Assembly (NCBI GenBank): GCA_047602125.1
Contig: JASGIB010000001.1
Location: forward strand, 1,364,001-1,428,000
Direction of reading: 5' to 3'
Length of the DNA stretch: 64,000 nucleotides
Source: Pseudoluteimonas sp047602125
GTDB lineage: Bacteria > Pseudomonadota > Gammaproteobacteria > Xanthomonadales > Xanthomonadaceae
Positions 9,013 to 17,784 of this stretch are shown one piece after another; within the stretch, counting starts at the first letter, position 1, and every line of letters begins with the position of its first letter. The notes under the pieces are model-generated. The model made no database searches. It was given only the letters and a program-made list of their open reading frames with translations, and was not told the origin of the DNA. Both the position numbers and the translations under genes were made by a program.

Positions 9013-9576
9013 ATGAGCGATTCCGGCGACATCACCCAACTGCTCGGCGCCGCGCGCGATGGCGATCGCGACGCTCTCGGCCAAGTGCTGTCCACGCTCT
9101 ACCACGAGCTGCATGCCATGGCCCGGCGCCAGCTCGCCGGCCAGCGCGGGCACACGCTCGACGCGACCGCGCTGGTGCACGAGGCCTACCTCAAGCTCAC
9201 CGGCCGCCGCGAAGTCGAGTTCAGCGACCGCGCGCACTTCTTCGCCTATGCGGCGTCCGCGATGCGCAGCGTGGTGGTCGACTACGCCCGCCAGCGCCTC
9301 GCGCAGAAGCGCGGCGGCGACCAGCACCGCGTCACCGACCTGCCCGAGGACCTCGAATCCGCGTTGCGCGTCGACGACGAGACGCTCGGCCTCGACGCGG
9401 CGCTGACCAAGCTCGCCGCGGTCGATCCCAAGCTCGCGCAGGTGGTGGAACTGCGTTACTTCGGCGGCCTGTCGGAACTGGAGATCGCCGGCCTGCTCGA
9501 ACGTTCCGAACGCAGCATCCGCCGCGACTGGCAGAAGGCGCGGATGTTCCTGCTCGCCTCGCTCAAGGAAGCCTGA
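9013..9576 (+). CDS. ECF-type RNA polymerase sigma factor (kinase-linked subfamily)
   Basis: A 187-residue sigma factor with regions 2 and 4 only. Region 2 includes LDATALVHEAYLKL and FSDRAHFFAYAASAMR. Region 4 includes VVELRYFGGLSELEIA with a helix-turn-helix ending RSIRRDWQKAR. This pattern fits the subfamily seen next to Ser/Thr kinases rather than anti-sigma factors. It is followed after 11 bases by a kinase gene and probably forms an operon with it. A -10-like TATAGT is at 8974-8979. By analogy with kinase-linked ECF factors of Xanthomonas and Vibrio, the kinase may activate sigma by phosphorylation; this is inference. A paralogue is at 40185-40748. Confidence 0.9.
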   Translation: MSDSGDITQLLGAARDGDRDALGQVLSTLYHELHAMARRQLAGQRGHTLDATALVHEAYLKLTGRREVEFSDRAHFFAYAASAMRSVVVDYARQRLAQKRGGDQHRVTDLPEDLESALRVDDETLGLDAALTKLAAVDPKLAQVVELRYFGGLSELEIAGLLERSERSIRRDWQKARMFLLASLKEA

Positions 9577-9587
9577 GCCCGGCGCGC

Positions 9588-12386
9588 ATGGATGCCGAGC
9601 GCTGGCAACGGCTGTCCCCGCTGCTCGACGCCCTGCTGGAGCTGGATGCCGAAACGCGCGCGCGCAGCCTTGCGCTGATGCGCGAGGAAGATCCGCAGAC
9701 CGCGGACGACCTCGAGGCATTGCTCGCCGACGAAGCCGGGAATTCGGAATTCCTCAGCGAACCGCTGCTGGCCGCGCCCGGGCCGCGTCCCGATGCAAGC
9801 ATCGGCCCGTACCGGCTCGAACGCCTGCTCGGCGAAGGCGGCATGGGCCAGGTGTGGATGGCCTGCCGCGACGACGGCCTGTACCAGCGCCGGGTCGCGC
9901 TGAAGCTGCTGCGCCCCGGCCTCGCCGATCCCAACCTGCGCCTGCGCTTCACCCGCGAACGGCAGATCCTCGCGCGGCTCGAGCACGCAAACATCGCGCG
10001 CCTGCTCGATGCCGGCGCCACCCAGGACGGCCAGCCCTACCTCGCGCTGGAATACGTCGACGGCGAGCCGATCACCGACTGGTGCGCGCAACGGCAGCCG
10101 CCGCTGCAGCAGCGCCTCGCGCTGTTCCTGCAGACCTGCGACGCGGTCAGCCACGCGCACGCGAACCTGATCGTGCACCGCGACCTGAAGCCGTCGAACA
10201 TCCTGGTCACCGCGCTCGACGACGTGCGCCTGCTCGATTTCGGCATCGCCAAGTTGCTCGACAACCCCGAGGCGATGCTCGACAACACCCGCACCGGCCT
10301 GCGCGCCTTCACCCTGCACTACGCCGCGCCCGAACAGATCCGCGGCGAGCCGGTCACGACCATGACCGACGTGTATTCGCTCGGCGTGGTGCTGTACGAA
10401 CTGCTCACCGGCAGCAAGCCGTACAAGCCGCGGCGACCGACCGACGCGGAATGGGAAGAGGCGATCCTGCACGCCGACCCGCAGCGCCCGTCGCAGGCGC
10501 TGCAGCGCGCCGCCGACGCCGACCCGGCGCACGGGCACGCGCTGCGCAGGTTCGCGCGCCAGGTCGCCGGCGACCTCGACAACATCGTGCTGAAGGCGCT
10601 GGCCAAGCAGCCCGAGCGCCGCTATCCGTCGGTCGAGGCGCTGGCGCAGGACATTCGCCGCTTCCTCGACGGCAAGCCGGTGCAGGCGCGCCCGCACAGC
10701 GTCGAATACCGGTTGCGCAAGTACGTGCACCGGCATCGCTGGGCGCTGTCGACCGCATTGCTGGTACTGCTGGTGCTGAGCACCGCGCTCGGCATCGTCG
10801 CGTGGCAGGCGCGCCAGGCCCTGCGCGAGGCCGCGCGCGCGCAGGCGATGCAGGATTTCGTGGTCGGCCTGTTCCAGAACGCGGGCGAAGCGCCCAATCC
10901 CGGCAACATCGACGTGCGCCGCCTGCTCGCCGCCGGCATCGAGCGCGGCGACCGCGAACTCGCGCACCAGCCCGAGGCCCGCGCCGAACTCTACGGCGTG
11001 GTCGCGCGCCTGCGCATCGGCCTCGGCGACTACCGCGCCGCCTACGACCTGCTGCGCCGCGAAGTGCTGGTCGTCGCCACCCTCGACGATCCGCCGCCGG
11101 GCCTGATGCTCGCGCTGTACACCGACATCGGCCACGCGCAGCGCCTGCTCGCGCGGCCCGACGAATGCCTGCAGACCCTGCAGCCGCTGGAAGCGCGCGC
11201 GCACCGCGAACAAGCGCGCCTGCCGGTGCAGGCCGCGGATTTCTATTCCGAATTCGGGCGCTGCAAGCGCCGTGCCGGCGATCGCGACGGCGCCGCGATC
11301 CTGTTCGAACGCGCGCTTTCGATCCGCCGCGGCACGCTCGACGACGATACCGGCGCGATCGAGAACCTCGCCGACCTCGCCGACCTGCGCAAGGACGCCG
11401 CCGACAACGCCGGCGCGCTGCGCGGCTACCGCGATGCGCTGTCCAGGCTGCAGGCCGGGCCCGGCATGCGCCATCCGCTCGCGGTGGAACTGCTGCGCAA
11501 CATCTGCGCGCTCGAACGCATCGAAGGCGACATGGCCGCGGCGCAGCGCGACTGCCAGCGCGCGTTGTCGCTTGCCGACAGCGTGCTCGGCCCGCAACAC
11601 CGCGAAACCATCGATGCCGGCCGGCAATGGGCGGCGATGCTGGTCGACCTCGGCCGCCTGCGCGAGGCCGAAGCCGCGTTCGACCACAGCCGCACATGGC
11701 TGGCCGAGCGCCTCGGCGCGAACAGCGAGGACGTGGCGATCGACGACAACAGCCTGGCGATCGTCGACTGGGAACGCGGCGACATCCCCGCCGCGCTCGC
11801 CTCCATCGATCGCGCCATCGCCACGTGGAGCGATTCCGGGCAACCGCTGCGGCTGGCCTCGGTGCTGTTCAACAAGGCGCTGATCCTGCACGACGTCCAC
11901 CGCGATGCCGAAGCGTTGCCGCTGGTCGAACGCAGCCGGCGCCTGCGCGCGCCGCTGCTCGGCGGCAACCATGCGCTGGTCGGCGAGAGCGACCGCCTGC
12001 TCGGCGACATCCACGCAGCGCTCGGCGATCCCGGCGCGGAAGCCGAACTGCAGCGCGCGGTGCGGATCCTCGACGCGGCCTACGGCCCCGCCCGCGCGTC
12101 CGCGCGTCGCGCGCAACTGTCGCTGGCGGCGTTCCGCGCGCAACGCGGCGATGCAGCGGCGCTGGCGCAGCTGGACGCCTTGGGCGACCTTCGCGCCGAC
12201 GATTTCGAATTGCGCAAGGTCGCGTGGCTCGCGCGCGCCGAAGCCGCGGGCCTGCGCTGCCATGGCCCGCAGCGCGGCACGGCGATCACCGCGCTGCACA
12301 AGCTCGATGGCGAGCTGCGAACGGCCTTGCCCGAGGGTGGCAGCGTGGCGCGCGACGTGGCCGCCATCGCCGCGCGTTGCCGCTGA
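9588..12386 (+). CDS. Membrane Ser/Thr protein kinase with C-terminal TPR-like sensor domain
   Basis: A 932-residue protein with an N-terminal helical segment (1-70) and then a Hanks-type kinase domain. The kinase shows the glycine loop GEGGMGQV, VALKLL with the ATP-binding Lys, HRDLKPSN (from residue 197), DFG and the YAAPEQ activation-loop end. All catalytic residues are present, so it should be active. One membrane segment (about 384-406) separates the cytoplasmic kinase from a roughly 520-residue outer part made of TPR-like helical repeats. The topology suggests an envelope sensor that signals to the upstream sigma factor. Its targets and ligand are unknown. It converges on tdk with a 6-base gap. 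Confidence 0.9.
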   Translation: MDAERWQRLSPLLDALLELDAETRARSLALMREEDPQTADDLEALLADEAGNSEFLSEPLLAAPGPRPDASIGPYRLERLLGEGGMGQVWMACRDDGLYQRRVALKLLRPGLADPNLRLRFTRERQILARLEHANIARLLDAGATQDGQPYLALEYVDGEPITDWCAQRQPPLQQRLALFLQTCDAVSHAHANLIVHRDLKPSNILVTALDDVRLLDFGIAKLLDNPEAMLDNTRTGLRAFTLHYAAPEQIRGEPVTTMTDVYSLGVVLYELLTGSKPYKPRRPTDAEWEEAILHADPQRPSQALQRAADADPAHGHALRRFARQVAGDLDNIVLKALAKQPERRYPSVEALAQDIRRFLDGKPVQARPHSVEYRLRKYVHRHRWALSTALLVLLVLSTALGIVAWQARQALREAARAQAMQDFVVGLFQNAGEAPNPGNIDVRRLLAAGIERGDRELAHQPEARAELYGVVARLRIGLGDYRAAYDLLRREVLVVATLDDPPPGLMLALYTDIGHAQRLLARPDECLQTLQPLEARAHREQARLPVQAADFYSEFGRCKRRAGDRDGAAILFERALSIRRGTLDDDTGAIENLADLADLRKDAADNAGALRGYRDALSRLQAGPGMRHPLAVELLRNICALERIEGDMAAAQRDCQRALSLADSVLGPQHRETIDAGRQWAAMLVDLGRLREAEAAFDHSRTWLAERLGANSEDVAIDDNSLAIVDWERGDIPAALASIDRAIATWSDSGQPLRLASVLFNKALILHDVHRDAEALPLVERSRRLRAPLLGGNHALVGESDRLLGDIHAALGDPGAEAELQRAVRILDAAYGPARASARRAQLSLAAFRAQRGDAAALAQLDALGDLRADDFELRKVAWLARAEAAGLRCHGPQRGTAITALHKLDGELRTALPEGGSVARDVAAIAARCR

Positions 12387-12392
12387 GGCGCC

Positions 12393-13016
12393 TCATTCCA
12401 GCGGCAAGGCGTCCTGCTGCGGATCGATGCGGCCCTCGCCGCGCATGATCTTCTTGAACTCCGCGCGCGACACCGAGACGTAGCGCTCGTTGCCGCCGAT
12501 CTCCACCTGTGGCCCCTGCTGCACCGCGCGGCCGTGCTCGTCGACGCGCACGGTCATCGTCGCCTTCTTGCCGCTGTGGCAGATGGTCTTGATCTCCTCG
12601 AGTTCGTCCGCCCATGCCAACAATGCGGCGCTGCCTTCGAACAGTTCGCCGCGGAAATCGGTGCGCAGCCCGTAGCACAGCACCGGGACGCGCAGAGCAT
12701 CGACCACTTCCGAAAGCTGCCACGCCTGCGGCTTGGTCAGGAATTGCGCTTCGTCCACCAGCACGCAATCGAGCTTGCCGTGCGCGGCGATGTCCGCGCG
12801 CACCAGCCGCTCGAGGTCGTCGTCGCGGCCGAAGCCCGTGCCCTGCGCGCGCAGGCCGATGCGCGAGGCGACGGTGCCGCTGCCGGCGCGGTCGTCGAGC
12901 CGCGGGGTGAGGATCAGCACCCGCATCCCGCGCTCGCGGTAGTTGTGCGCCGATTGCAGCAGGGTCGTGGTCTTCCCCGCGTTCATCGCTGAATAGTAGA
13001 AATAAAGTTTGGCCAC
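12393..13016 (-). CDS. tdk: Thymidine kinase
   Basis: A 207-residue cytoplasmic salvage enzyme that phosphorylates thymidine with ATP. It has the P-loop AMNAGKTTTLL near the N-terminus, the Walker B segment VLVDEAQFL and the C-terminal substrate lasso (VEIGGNERYVSVSR). The structural-zinc cysteines of many type II thymidine kinases are mostly missing: only one Cys remains, in the ICHSGKK segment, and the later YVSVSR has Ser. It starts 7 bases after the end of the low-G+C lipoprotein gene on the same strand, so they may be co-transcribed. Confidence 0.95.
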   Translation of the reverse strand: MAKLYFYYSAMNAGKTTTLLQSAHNYRERGMRVLILTPRLDDRAGSGTVASRIGLRAQGTGFGRDDDLERLVRADIAAHGKLDCVLVDEAQFLTKPQAWQLSEVVDALRVPVLCYGLRTDFRGELFEGSAALLAWADELEEIKTICHSGKKATMTVRVDEHGRAVQQGPQVEIGGNERYVSVSRAEFKKIMRGEGRIDPQQDALPLE

Positions 13017-13023
13017 TGGGCTT

Positions 13024-13479
13024 CTATGCGTTCTGGAAATTCACTTGTATTGCCCGAATCGATGGACAAACACCAGATTGGGGGCTTTCGTAGAGAAATG
13101 TGACATCGGAGTTTCCTCCGGAATCATTGGAGTACTTCACCCTCACGCCGCATCCATCTACGTCGCAGGAAGTCGAAAGGCTATTGATCTTGGTAATTCG
13201 CTCGGGAATATAGAGAAGCCGCTCGACCGCATGGCGGTTATGCGGGAAATCCTCCGGGCTTGTTTGAAGCAGAGCATCCAGCTCTTCTGAGAGATAGCTC
13301 TTCGCGAAATACTGCGTTGCCGTCGATCTGTCTTTTCTTACGGAATCGTAGTACTTCCGAAAGCATGATTCCAAGCCGCGCCCCCCCGAAGCAGATACCG
13401 ATTGAGGCATCTCTTCGCATCCTGCCATCGACGACAGAAGCAATGAAACCAGTGTCAAGCCACATACTCTGATGACCAT
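13024..13479 (-). CDS. Low-G+C lipoprotein of unknown function
   Basis: A 151-residue predicted lipoprotein that I do not recognise. The signal peptide MVIRVCGLTLVSLLLSSMAGC ends in a lipobox (M-A-G-C), and the mature part has four further cysteines that could form disulfides. GGAGG lies eight bases before the ATG at 13479, a good start. Codon use is clearly less G+C-rich than all neighbours, with many A/T-ending codons, suggesting acquisition from another source. It lies directly upstream of tdk. Confidence 0.7.
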   Translation of the reverse strand: MVIRVCGLTLVSLLLSSMAGCEEMPQSVSASGGRGLESCFRKYYDSVRKDRSTATQYFAKSYLSEELDALLQTSPEDFPHNRHAVERLLYIPERITKINSLSTSCDVDGCGVRVKYSNDSGGNSDVTFLYESPQSGVCPSIRAIQVNFQNA

Positions 13480-13689
13480 GGCAAACCCCTCCACTCTCAA
13501 AGGCATGCAGGCCCGAACGATCCGTATCGTTATTGAATTCTAACTGCTCGACCGGTTGGCCCGTGCCGCAAAAAATCGACGCCGATCGAACAATAGATCC
13601 GCGACAGGATCAAGAGCGATTCCCGCCTTCGTGGGTCGCTTCTCACGGCACGCGGTGCCGTGCATGACGGCAACAAATACAATACGCGC

Positions 13690-15681
13690 ATGCCCGCCCC
13701 TTCCCTCCACGGCCTCAACCCCCAGCAACGCGACGCGGTCCTGCATGTCCACGGCCCGCTGCTGGTGCTCGCCGGCGCCGGTTCGGGCAAGACCCGCGTG
13801 ATCGTGGAGAAGATCGCGCACCTGGTGCAGGGCGGGCACGTGCCGGCGAAGCGCATCGCCGCGATCACCTTCACCAACAAGGCCGCGAAGGAAATGCGCG
13901 AACGCGTCGGCCGGCGCCTGAAGGGCGATGCCGGCGAAGGCCTGACCGTGTGCACCTTCCACGCGCTGGGCCTGCGCATCGCGCAGAGCGAGCACGCGAA
14001 GCTCGGGCTGCGCCGCGGGTTTTCGGTGTTCGACGCCGACGATTCGTTTGCGCAACTGCGCGACCTGATGCCGGGCGTGAAACCCGACGCGGTGCAGGCC
14101 GCGCAATCGCTGGTGTCGCGGGCGAAGAACGCCGGCCTCTCGCCGGAGGAAGCGGCGGCGAACGCGCTTGGCGCGCGCGAACGCGAGGCCGCGGCGCTGT
14201 ACGCGCGCTACCAGCAGCGCCTGCATGCGTTCAACGCGGTGGATTTCGACGACCTGATCCGCCTGCCGGTGCACTTGCTGGAAACCGACGCCGAGGCGAA
14301 CGCCGCCTGGCGCGAACGCATCGGCTACCTGCTGGTCGACGAATGCCAGGACACCAACGACGCGCAGTACCGCCTGCTGAAGGCGATCGCCGGCACGCGC
14401 GGCGATTTCACCTGCGTAGGCGACGACGACCAGAGCATCTACGCCTGGCGCGGCGCGAACCCGGAAAACCTCGCGCAGATGGCGCGCGACTACCCGGCGC
14501 TGAAGGTGGTGAAGCTCGAGCAGAACTACCGCTGCTCCAATCGCGTGCTGCGCGCGGCGAACGCGCTGATCGCGCGCAATCCGCACGAGCACCCCAAGGC
14601 GTTGTGGAGCGACAACGCCGACGGGGAACGCATCCGCGTCTGGGAATGCCGCGACGCCGCGCACGAGGCGGAGAAGGTCGCGTCCGAAATGCAGTTCACC
14701 GCGCAGAAGCATTCCGCACCGTGGAGCGATTTCTGCGTGCTGTTCCGCGGCAACCACCAGAGCCGCGCGCTGGAGAAGGCGCTGCAGCTGCTGCGCATTC
14801 CCTACCACCTGTCCGGCGGCACCGCCTTCCTCGATCGCGGCGAGGTCAAGGACGCGCTGGCGTGGCTGCGCCTGCTGGCCAACCCCGAGGACGATGCCGC
14901 GTTCCTGCGCGCGGTGCAGTCGCCCAACCGCGGCGTCGGCGCGACCACGCTGGCGAAGCTCGGCGAACTCGCGCGCGAGGCGCACCTGCCGCTGGCGCGC
15001 GCGGCCGAATCGATGGGGCTGCTGAAGCAGTTGCCGCCGCGTTCGGCGAACGCCATCGCCGGCTTCACCGACATCATCCGCGGATTGCGCGGCGATGCTT
15101 CGCGCCTGCCGCCGAGCGAACTGGTGCGCGCGCTGGTCGCGCGTTCGGGAATGCTCGAAGCGCTGCGCGCGCACAGTGGCAGCGAATCGCTGTTCGCGTT
15201 GCGCCGCGGCAACCTGGAGGAGCTCGCCGACTGGTTCGCGAACGCGCGCGGCGCGGGCATTTCCGAACTCGCCGCGCAACTCGCGCTGCTCAGCCATGCC
15301 GACCGCGACAACGCCGGCAACCAGGTGCGGCTGATGAGCCTGCACGCGGCCAAGGGCTTGGAGTTCCGCTACGTCTTCATCGTCGGGCTGGAAGACGGCA
15401 CGCTGCCGCACGAAGCCAGCATCGACGAGGGCCGGCTGGAGGAGGAACGCCGCCTGCTCTACGTCGGCATCACCCGCGCCAAGGAACGGCTGTGGTTGTC
15501 GCATGCGCGCGAAGCCACGCGCTGGGGTGGCAGGCAGCGCCACCTGCCGAGCCGATTCCTCGACGAACTGCCCGCGGCGGAACTGCAGCGCGACGGCGAC
15601 GACCCGGTCGCGGACGCGGCGCGCAAGGCCGAACGCGCGGCCGCGTCCTTCGCCGACATCCGCGCGCTGCTCGACGGCTGA
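13690..15681 (+). CDS. rep: UvrD/Rep-type ATP-dependent DNA helicase
   Basis: A 663-residue superfamily 1A helicase. Motif I AGAGSGKT is at residues 28-35, ITFTNKAAKEM is motif Ia, VDECQDTN is motif II, DDDQSIYAWRGA is motif III, and LEQNYRCSNR, LMSLHAAKGLEF and VGITRAKERL are later motifs. Length and motif details fit Rep better than UvrD, which is longer. Rep moves 3'-5' and clears proteins ahead of replication forks. I chose the ATG at 13690; the open frame begins at 13660 but a -10-like TACAAT (13678-13683) ends seven bases before 13690, pointing to a leaderless transcript. The tdk-proximal lipoprotein is divergent. Confidence 0.9.
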   Translation: MPAPSLHGLNPQQRDAVLHVHGPLLVLAGAGSGKTRVIVEKIAHLVQGGHVPAKRIAAITFTNKAAKEMRERVGRRLKGDAGEGLTVCTFHALGLRIAQSEHAKLGLRRGFSVFDADDSFAQLRDLMPGVKPDAVQAAQSLVSRAKNAGLSPEEAAANALGAREREAAALYARYQQRLHAFNAVDFDDLIRLPVHLLETDAEANAAWRERIGYLLVDECQDTNDAQYRLLKAIAGTRGDFTCVGDDDQSIYAWRGANPENLAQMARDYPALKVVKLEQNYRCSNRVLRAANALIARNPHEHPKALWSDNADGERIRVWECRDAAHEAEKVASEMQFTAQKHSAPWSDFCVLFRGNHQSRALEKALQLLRIPYHLSGGTAFLDRGEVKDALAWLRLLANPEDDAAFLRAVQSPNRGVGATTLAKLGELAREAHLPLARAAESMGLLKQLPPRSANAIAGFTDIIRGLRGDASRLPPSELVRALVARSGMLEALRAHSGSESLFALRRGNLEELADWFANARGAGISELAAQLALLSHADRDNAGNQVRLMSLHAAKGLEFRYVFIVGLEDGTLPHEASIDEGRLEEERRLLYVGITRAKERLWLSHAREATRWGGRQRHLPSRFLDELPAAELQRDGDDPVADAARKAERAAASFADIRALLDG

Positions 15682-15735
15682 AGCGCGATCGACTTCGGCG
15701 CGGGCTAGACTCGCGCGACCTCGTTGGAGCACGAC

Positions 15736-16641
15736 ATGACCCGTTCCCGCAGCCTGACCCTGCTCGCCTGCGCGCTCGCGCTGGCCGCGTGCAAGCCGAC
15801 TTCGTTCACCGCGCCGACGGGCGCCGATGGCAGGCCCGCGCCGGCTCCGGCGCCTGCGAAGACGGCCAAGGCGAACGACAACCTCAACGCGGTGCTGTGG
15901 ATGCAGACCTCGGCCGAATACGGCGCGGTGTGCGAAACCATCTACCGCGCGGCGACCGCGCGGCTCGACGCCGCGCTGGCGGACAAGGAGCGCGACGCGC
16001 TGGTGCCCGAGGAGCGCGGCAACGCCGCCGCCGGGCTGCCGCCCGCGGTGGTCATGGACGTGGACGAAACCGTGCTCGACAACTCGCCCTACCAAGCGCG
16101 GCTGGTCGCCAACGGCAAGGAATACGACGACGTCAGCTGGGACGCCTGGGTGGCGGAGAAGAAGGCGCAGCCCTTGCCGGGCGTGGTCGCGTTCGCCCAG
16201 GCCGCGACTGCGCGCGGCATCACCGTGCTCTACCTGTCCAACCGCGACGAGCACCTGCAGGCCGCGACCATCGCCAACCTGCGCGCGGTCGGCCTGCCGG
16301 TGAAGGACGACAGCGTGTTCCTCGGCCTCGGCACCTTCGTCAAGGACTGCGAGCAGAACGGCAGCGAGAAGAACTGCCGGCGCCGGCTCGCCGGGCAGAA
16401 GTACCGGGTGCTGATGCAGTTCGGCGACCAGCTCGGCGACTTCGTGCAGGTGCTGGCGAACGCGCCCAAGGACCGCGGGCAGCTGGCCGGCAAGTACCGC
16501 GACTGGTTCGGCGACCGCTGGTGGATGCTGCCCAACCCCAGCTACGGCAGCTGGGAACCGGCGGTGTTCAACAACGACTGGAGCCAGCCCCTGGCCAAGC
16601 GCCGGGCCGCCAAGCAGGCCGCCCTCGATCTCGCGAACTGA
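15736..16641 (+). CDS. HAD-family acid phosphatase lipoprotein (e(P4)-like)
   Basis: A 301-residue outer-membrane-type lipoprotein with signal MTRSRSLTLLACALALAAC (lipobox LAAC). The catalytic motif DVDETVLDN is the HAD nucleophile/acid pair; LYLSNRDEH supplies motif II, and QFGDQLGDF the metal-binding motif. Proteins of this class (lipoprotein e(P4), class B/C acid phosphatases) dephosphorylate nucleotides outside the inner membrane. TTGGAGC precedes the ATG at 15736. It lies 54 bases after the helicase, which itself lacks an obvious terminator. Confidence 0.88.
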   Translation: MTRSRSLTLLACALALAACKPTSFTAPTGADGRPAPAPAPAKTAKANDNLNAVLWMQTSAEYGAVCETIYRAATARLDAALADKERDALVPEERGNAAAGLPPAVVMDVDETVLDNSPYQARLVANGKEYDDVSWDAWVAEKKAQPLPGVVAFAQAATARGITVLYLSNRDEHLQAATIANLRAVGLPVKDDSVFLGLGTFVKDCEQNGSEKNCRRRLAGQKYRVLMQFGDQLGDFVQVLANAPKDRGQLAGKYRDWFGDRWWMLPNPSYGSWEPAVFNNDWSQPLAKRRAAKQAALDLAN

Positions 16642-16689
16642 GCACGATTTCTTTTAAAATCAATTATTTGAATCGAGTAAGTTGAGGTA

Positions 16690-16718
16690 TTGCCTCAGCT
16701 TTTGGACTGCGCTAACCT
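16690..16718 (+). promoter_or_regulatory. Candidate sigma-70 promoter for a small RNA
   Basis: TTGCCT (16690-16695) and TAACCT (16713-16718) are separated by exactly 17 bases in a locally A+T-rich stretch. A start near 16725 would transcribe the hairpin cluster that ends in the terminator at 16785-16809. Strength is uncertain because both boxes are imperfect. Confidence 0.4.
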
Positions 16719-16724
16719 GAATGC

Positions 16725-16809
16725 ATCCGGCCACGGCCGGAGCCATGCCACAACCGCAACGTCCTCCGGCGAGAGCCGGATTTCACGGGAGACTCGGTCT
16801 CCCGTTTTT
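16725..16809 (+). ncRNA. Candidate small RNA with three hairpins
   Basis: About 85 nt with no convincing ORF. Three hairpins follow one another: TCCGG/CCGGA (16726-16741), TCCGGC with a GAGA loop and GCCGGA (16765-16780), and the terminator stem ACGGGAGAC/GTCTCCCGT (16785-16805) followed by a T run. The linker between the first two is unpaired and rich in C and A. A plausible promoter precedes it. It could alternatively be a leader or trailer of the adjacent genes; I do not recognise the family. Confidence 0.45.
16785..16809 (+). terminator. Rho-independent terminator
   Basis: A nine-base-pair stem (16785-16793 with 16797-16805), a TCG loop and a run of T (the last stem base plus 16806-16809). 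It ends either the phosphatase transcript or the candidate small RNA, 52 bases before the next lipoprotein start. Confidence 0.85.
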
Positions 16810-16860
16810 CTTTCCCGGAAGGCGGCGATCCCCGGCATGATCGCCCCTGGGGAGGGAAGC

Positions 16861-17748
16861 ATGCGCAACCGGACAACGCTCGCGATCGGGTGCTCGCTGC
16901 TGCTGGCATTGGCCGGCTGCGGCCCGGGCCACGAGCCGGCCGGCCGGACCGCGGCGTCGCTGCGCCCCAGCGGCGCCACCACGCCGGCCGAAGCGGTGCT
17001 CCTGCCGACCCACGACCTGCGCGAGAACGATCTTGCCGCCTTCGCCCGCGACGCGGTGCCGCCCGCGCTGCATGCGCGGCTCGACGTGGCCTGGCGCGCG
17101 GGGCGCACGCGCTGGCCGTTGGACGAACTGCCGCTGGGCGCGAAGGTGCCGTCGATCCTCGGCGCGCTCGCGGCACCGGGATCGGAAGCGCGCATCGGCG
17201 CCGATTACGACCGGCAACTGGCCGGGGCCGGCGGCGAACTGCGCTCGGCGGCGCTGGCGCTGGGCCTGTTCGGCGACAAGTATCTGGCCAACGAAGGCGA
17301 TTTCAGCGCCGACGAACGCGCCCACTACCGGCAACTGGTTTCCGCCGCCAGCCACTGGGCCGCCAGCGCGCCGCTGTCCGACCCGAAGCGCGCGCACGCC
17401 GCGATCGCCCGTCTCGCGATTGCCGCCCGCGCCACCGGCCTGGGCAACGACGCCGATTTCGCCCGCTTCGGCATGGACGACAGCCTGCGCCGGCTGTCCG
17501 CGTTCGAACGGGTATCGAAGGATGTCCTCGCCGGCTACGGGCTGGACCTGGACGCCACCCTGGCCGGGATGCGCGCCAGCGAAGTCGAACGCAAGGGCGA
17601 CCGCGCGCGCGTGCAGATGCAGTACCGCTTCGGCGGCCGCGACATCGATGCGACCATCGGCGTGGAACGCCGCGACGGGCGCTGGTACGTCGGCGATTTC
17701 CTGCGCCACGCCGAAGCCGCCGCCGGCGCCGCGGCCCCGCCCCGCTAG
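16861..17748 (+). CDS. Predicted lipoprotein upstream of plsB, unknown function
   Basis: A 295-residue protein with signal peptide MRNRTTLAIGCSLLLALAGC (lipobox LAGC). The mature part is helical and charged. Its final 60 residues (RVQMQYRFGGRDIDATIGVERRDGRWYVGDF region) look like a small beta-sheet domain, similar in character to NTF2-like or DUF4878-type domains, but I cannot name it. GGGGAGGGAAGC precedes the ATG, a very strong ribosome site; the open frame from 16690 would run through the terminator hairpin and is rejected. The plsB start is 36 bases downstream but probably has its own promoter. Confidence 0.75.
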   Translation: MRNRTTLAIGCSLLLALAGCGPGHEPAGRTAASLRPSGATTPAEAVLLPTHDLRENDLAAFARDAVPPALHARLDVAWRAGRTRWPLDELPLGAKVPSILGALAAPGSEARIGADYDRQLAGAGGELRSAALALGLFGDKYLANEGDFSADERAHYRQLVSAASHWAASAPLSDPKRAHAAIARLAIAARATGLGNDADFARFGMDDSLRRLSAFERVSKDVLAGYGLDLDATLAGMRASEVERKGDRARVQMQYRFGGRDIDATIGVERRDGRWYVGDFLRHAEAAAGAAAPPR

Positions 17749-17784
17749 GGCGGGCCGCTCGTCCCGGCGGGCATAATGCCGGCG

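Noticed and set aside
9456..12299. A 947-codon open frame on the minus strand opposite the first kinase
   Set aside because: It is a shadow frame caused by high G+C; the translation is rich in Arg, Gly, Gln and Val without domains, while the plus strand encodes a clear kinase.
12393..13016. tdk as a degenerate pseudogene because zinc cysteines are missing
   Set aside because: The P-loop, Walker B and lasso are intact, length is normal, and the zinc site is not universal in the family.
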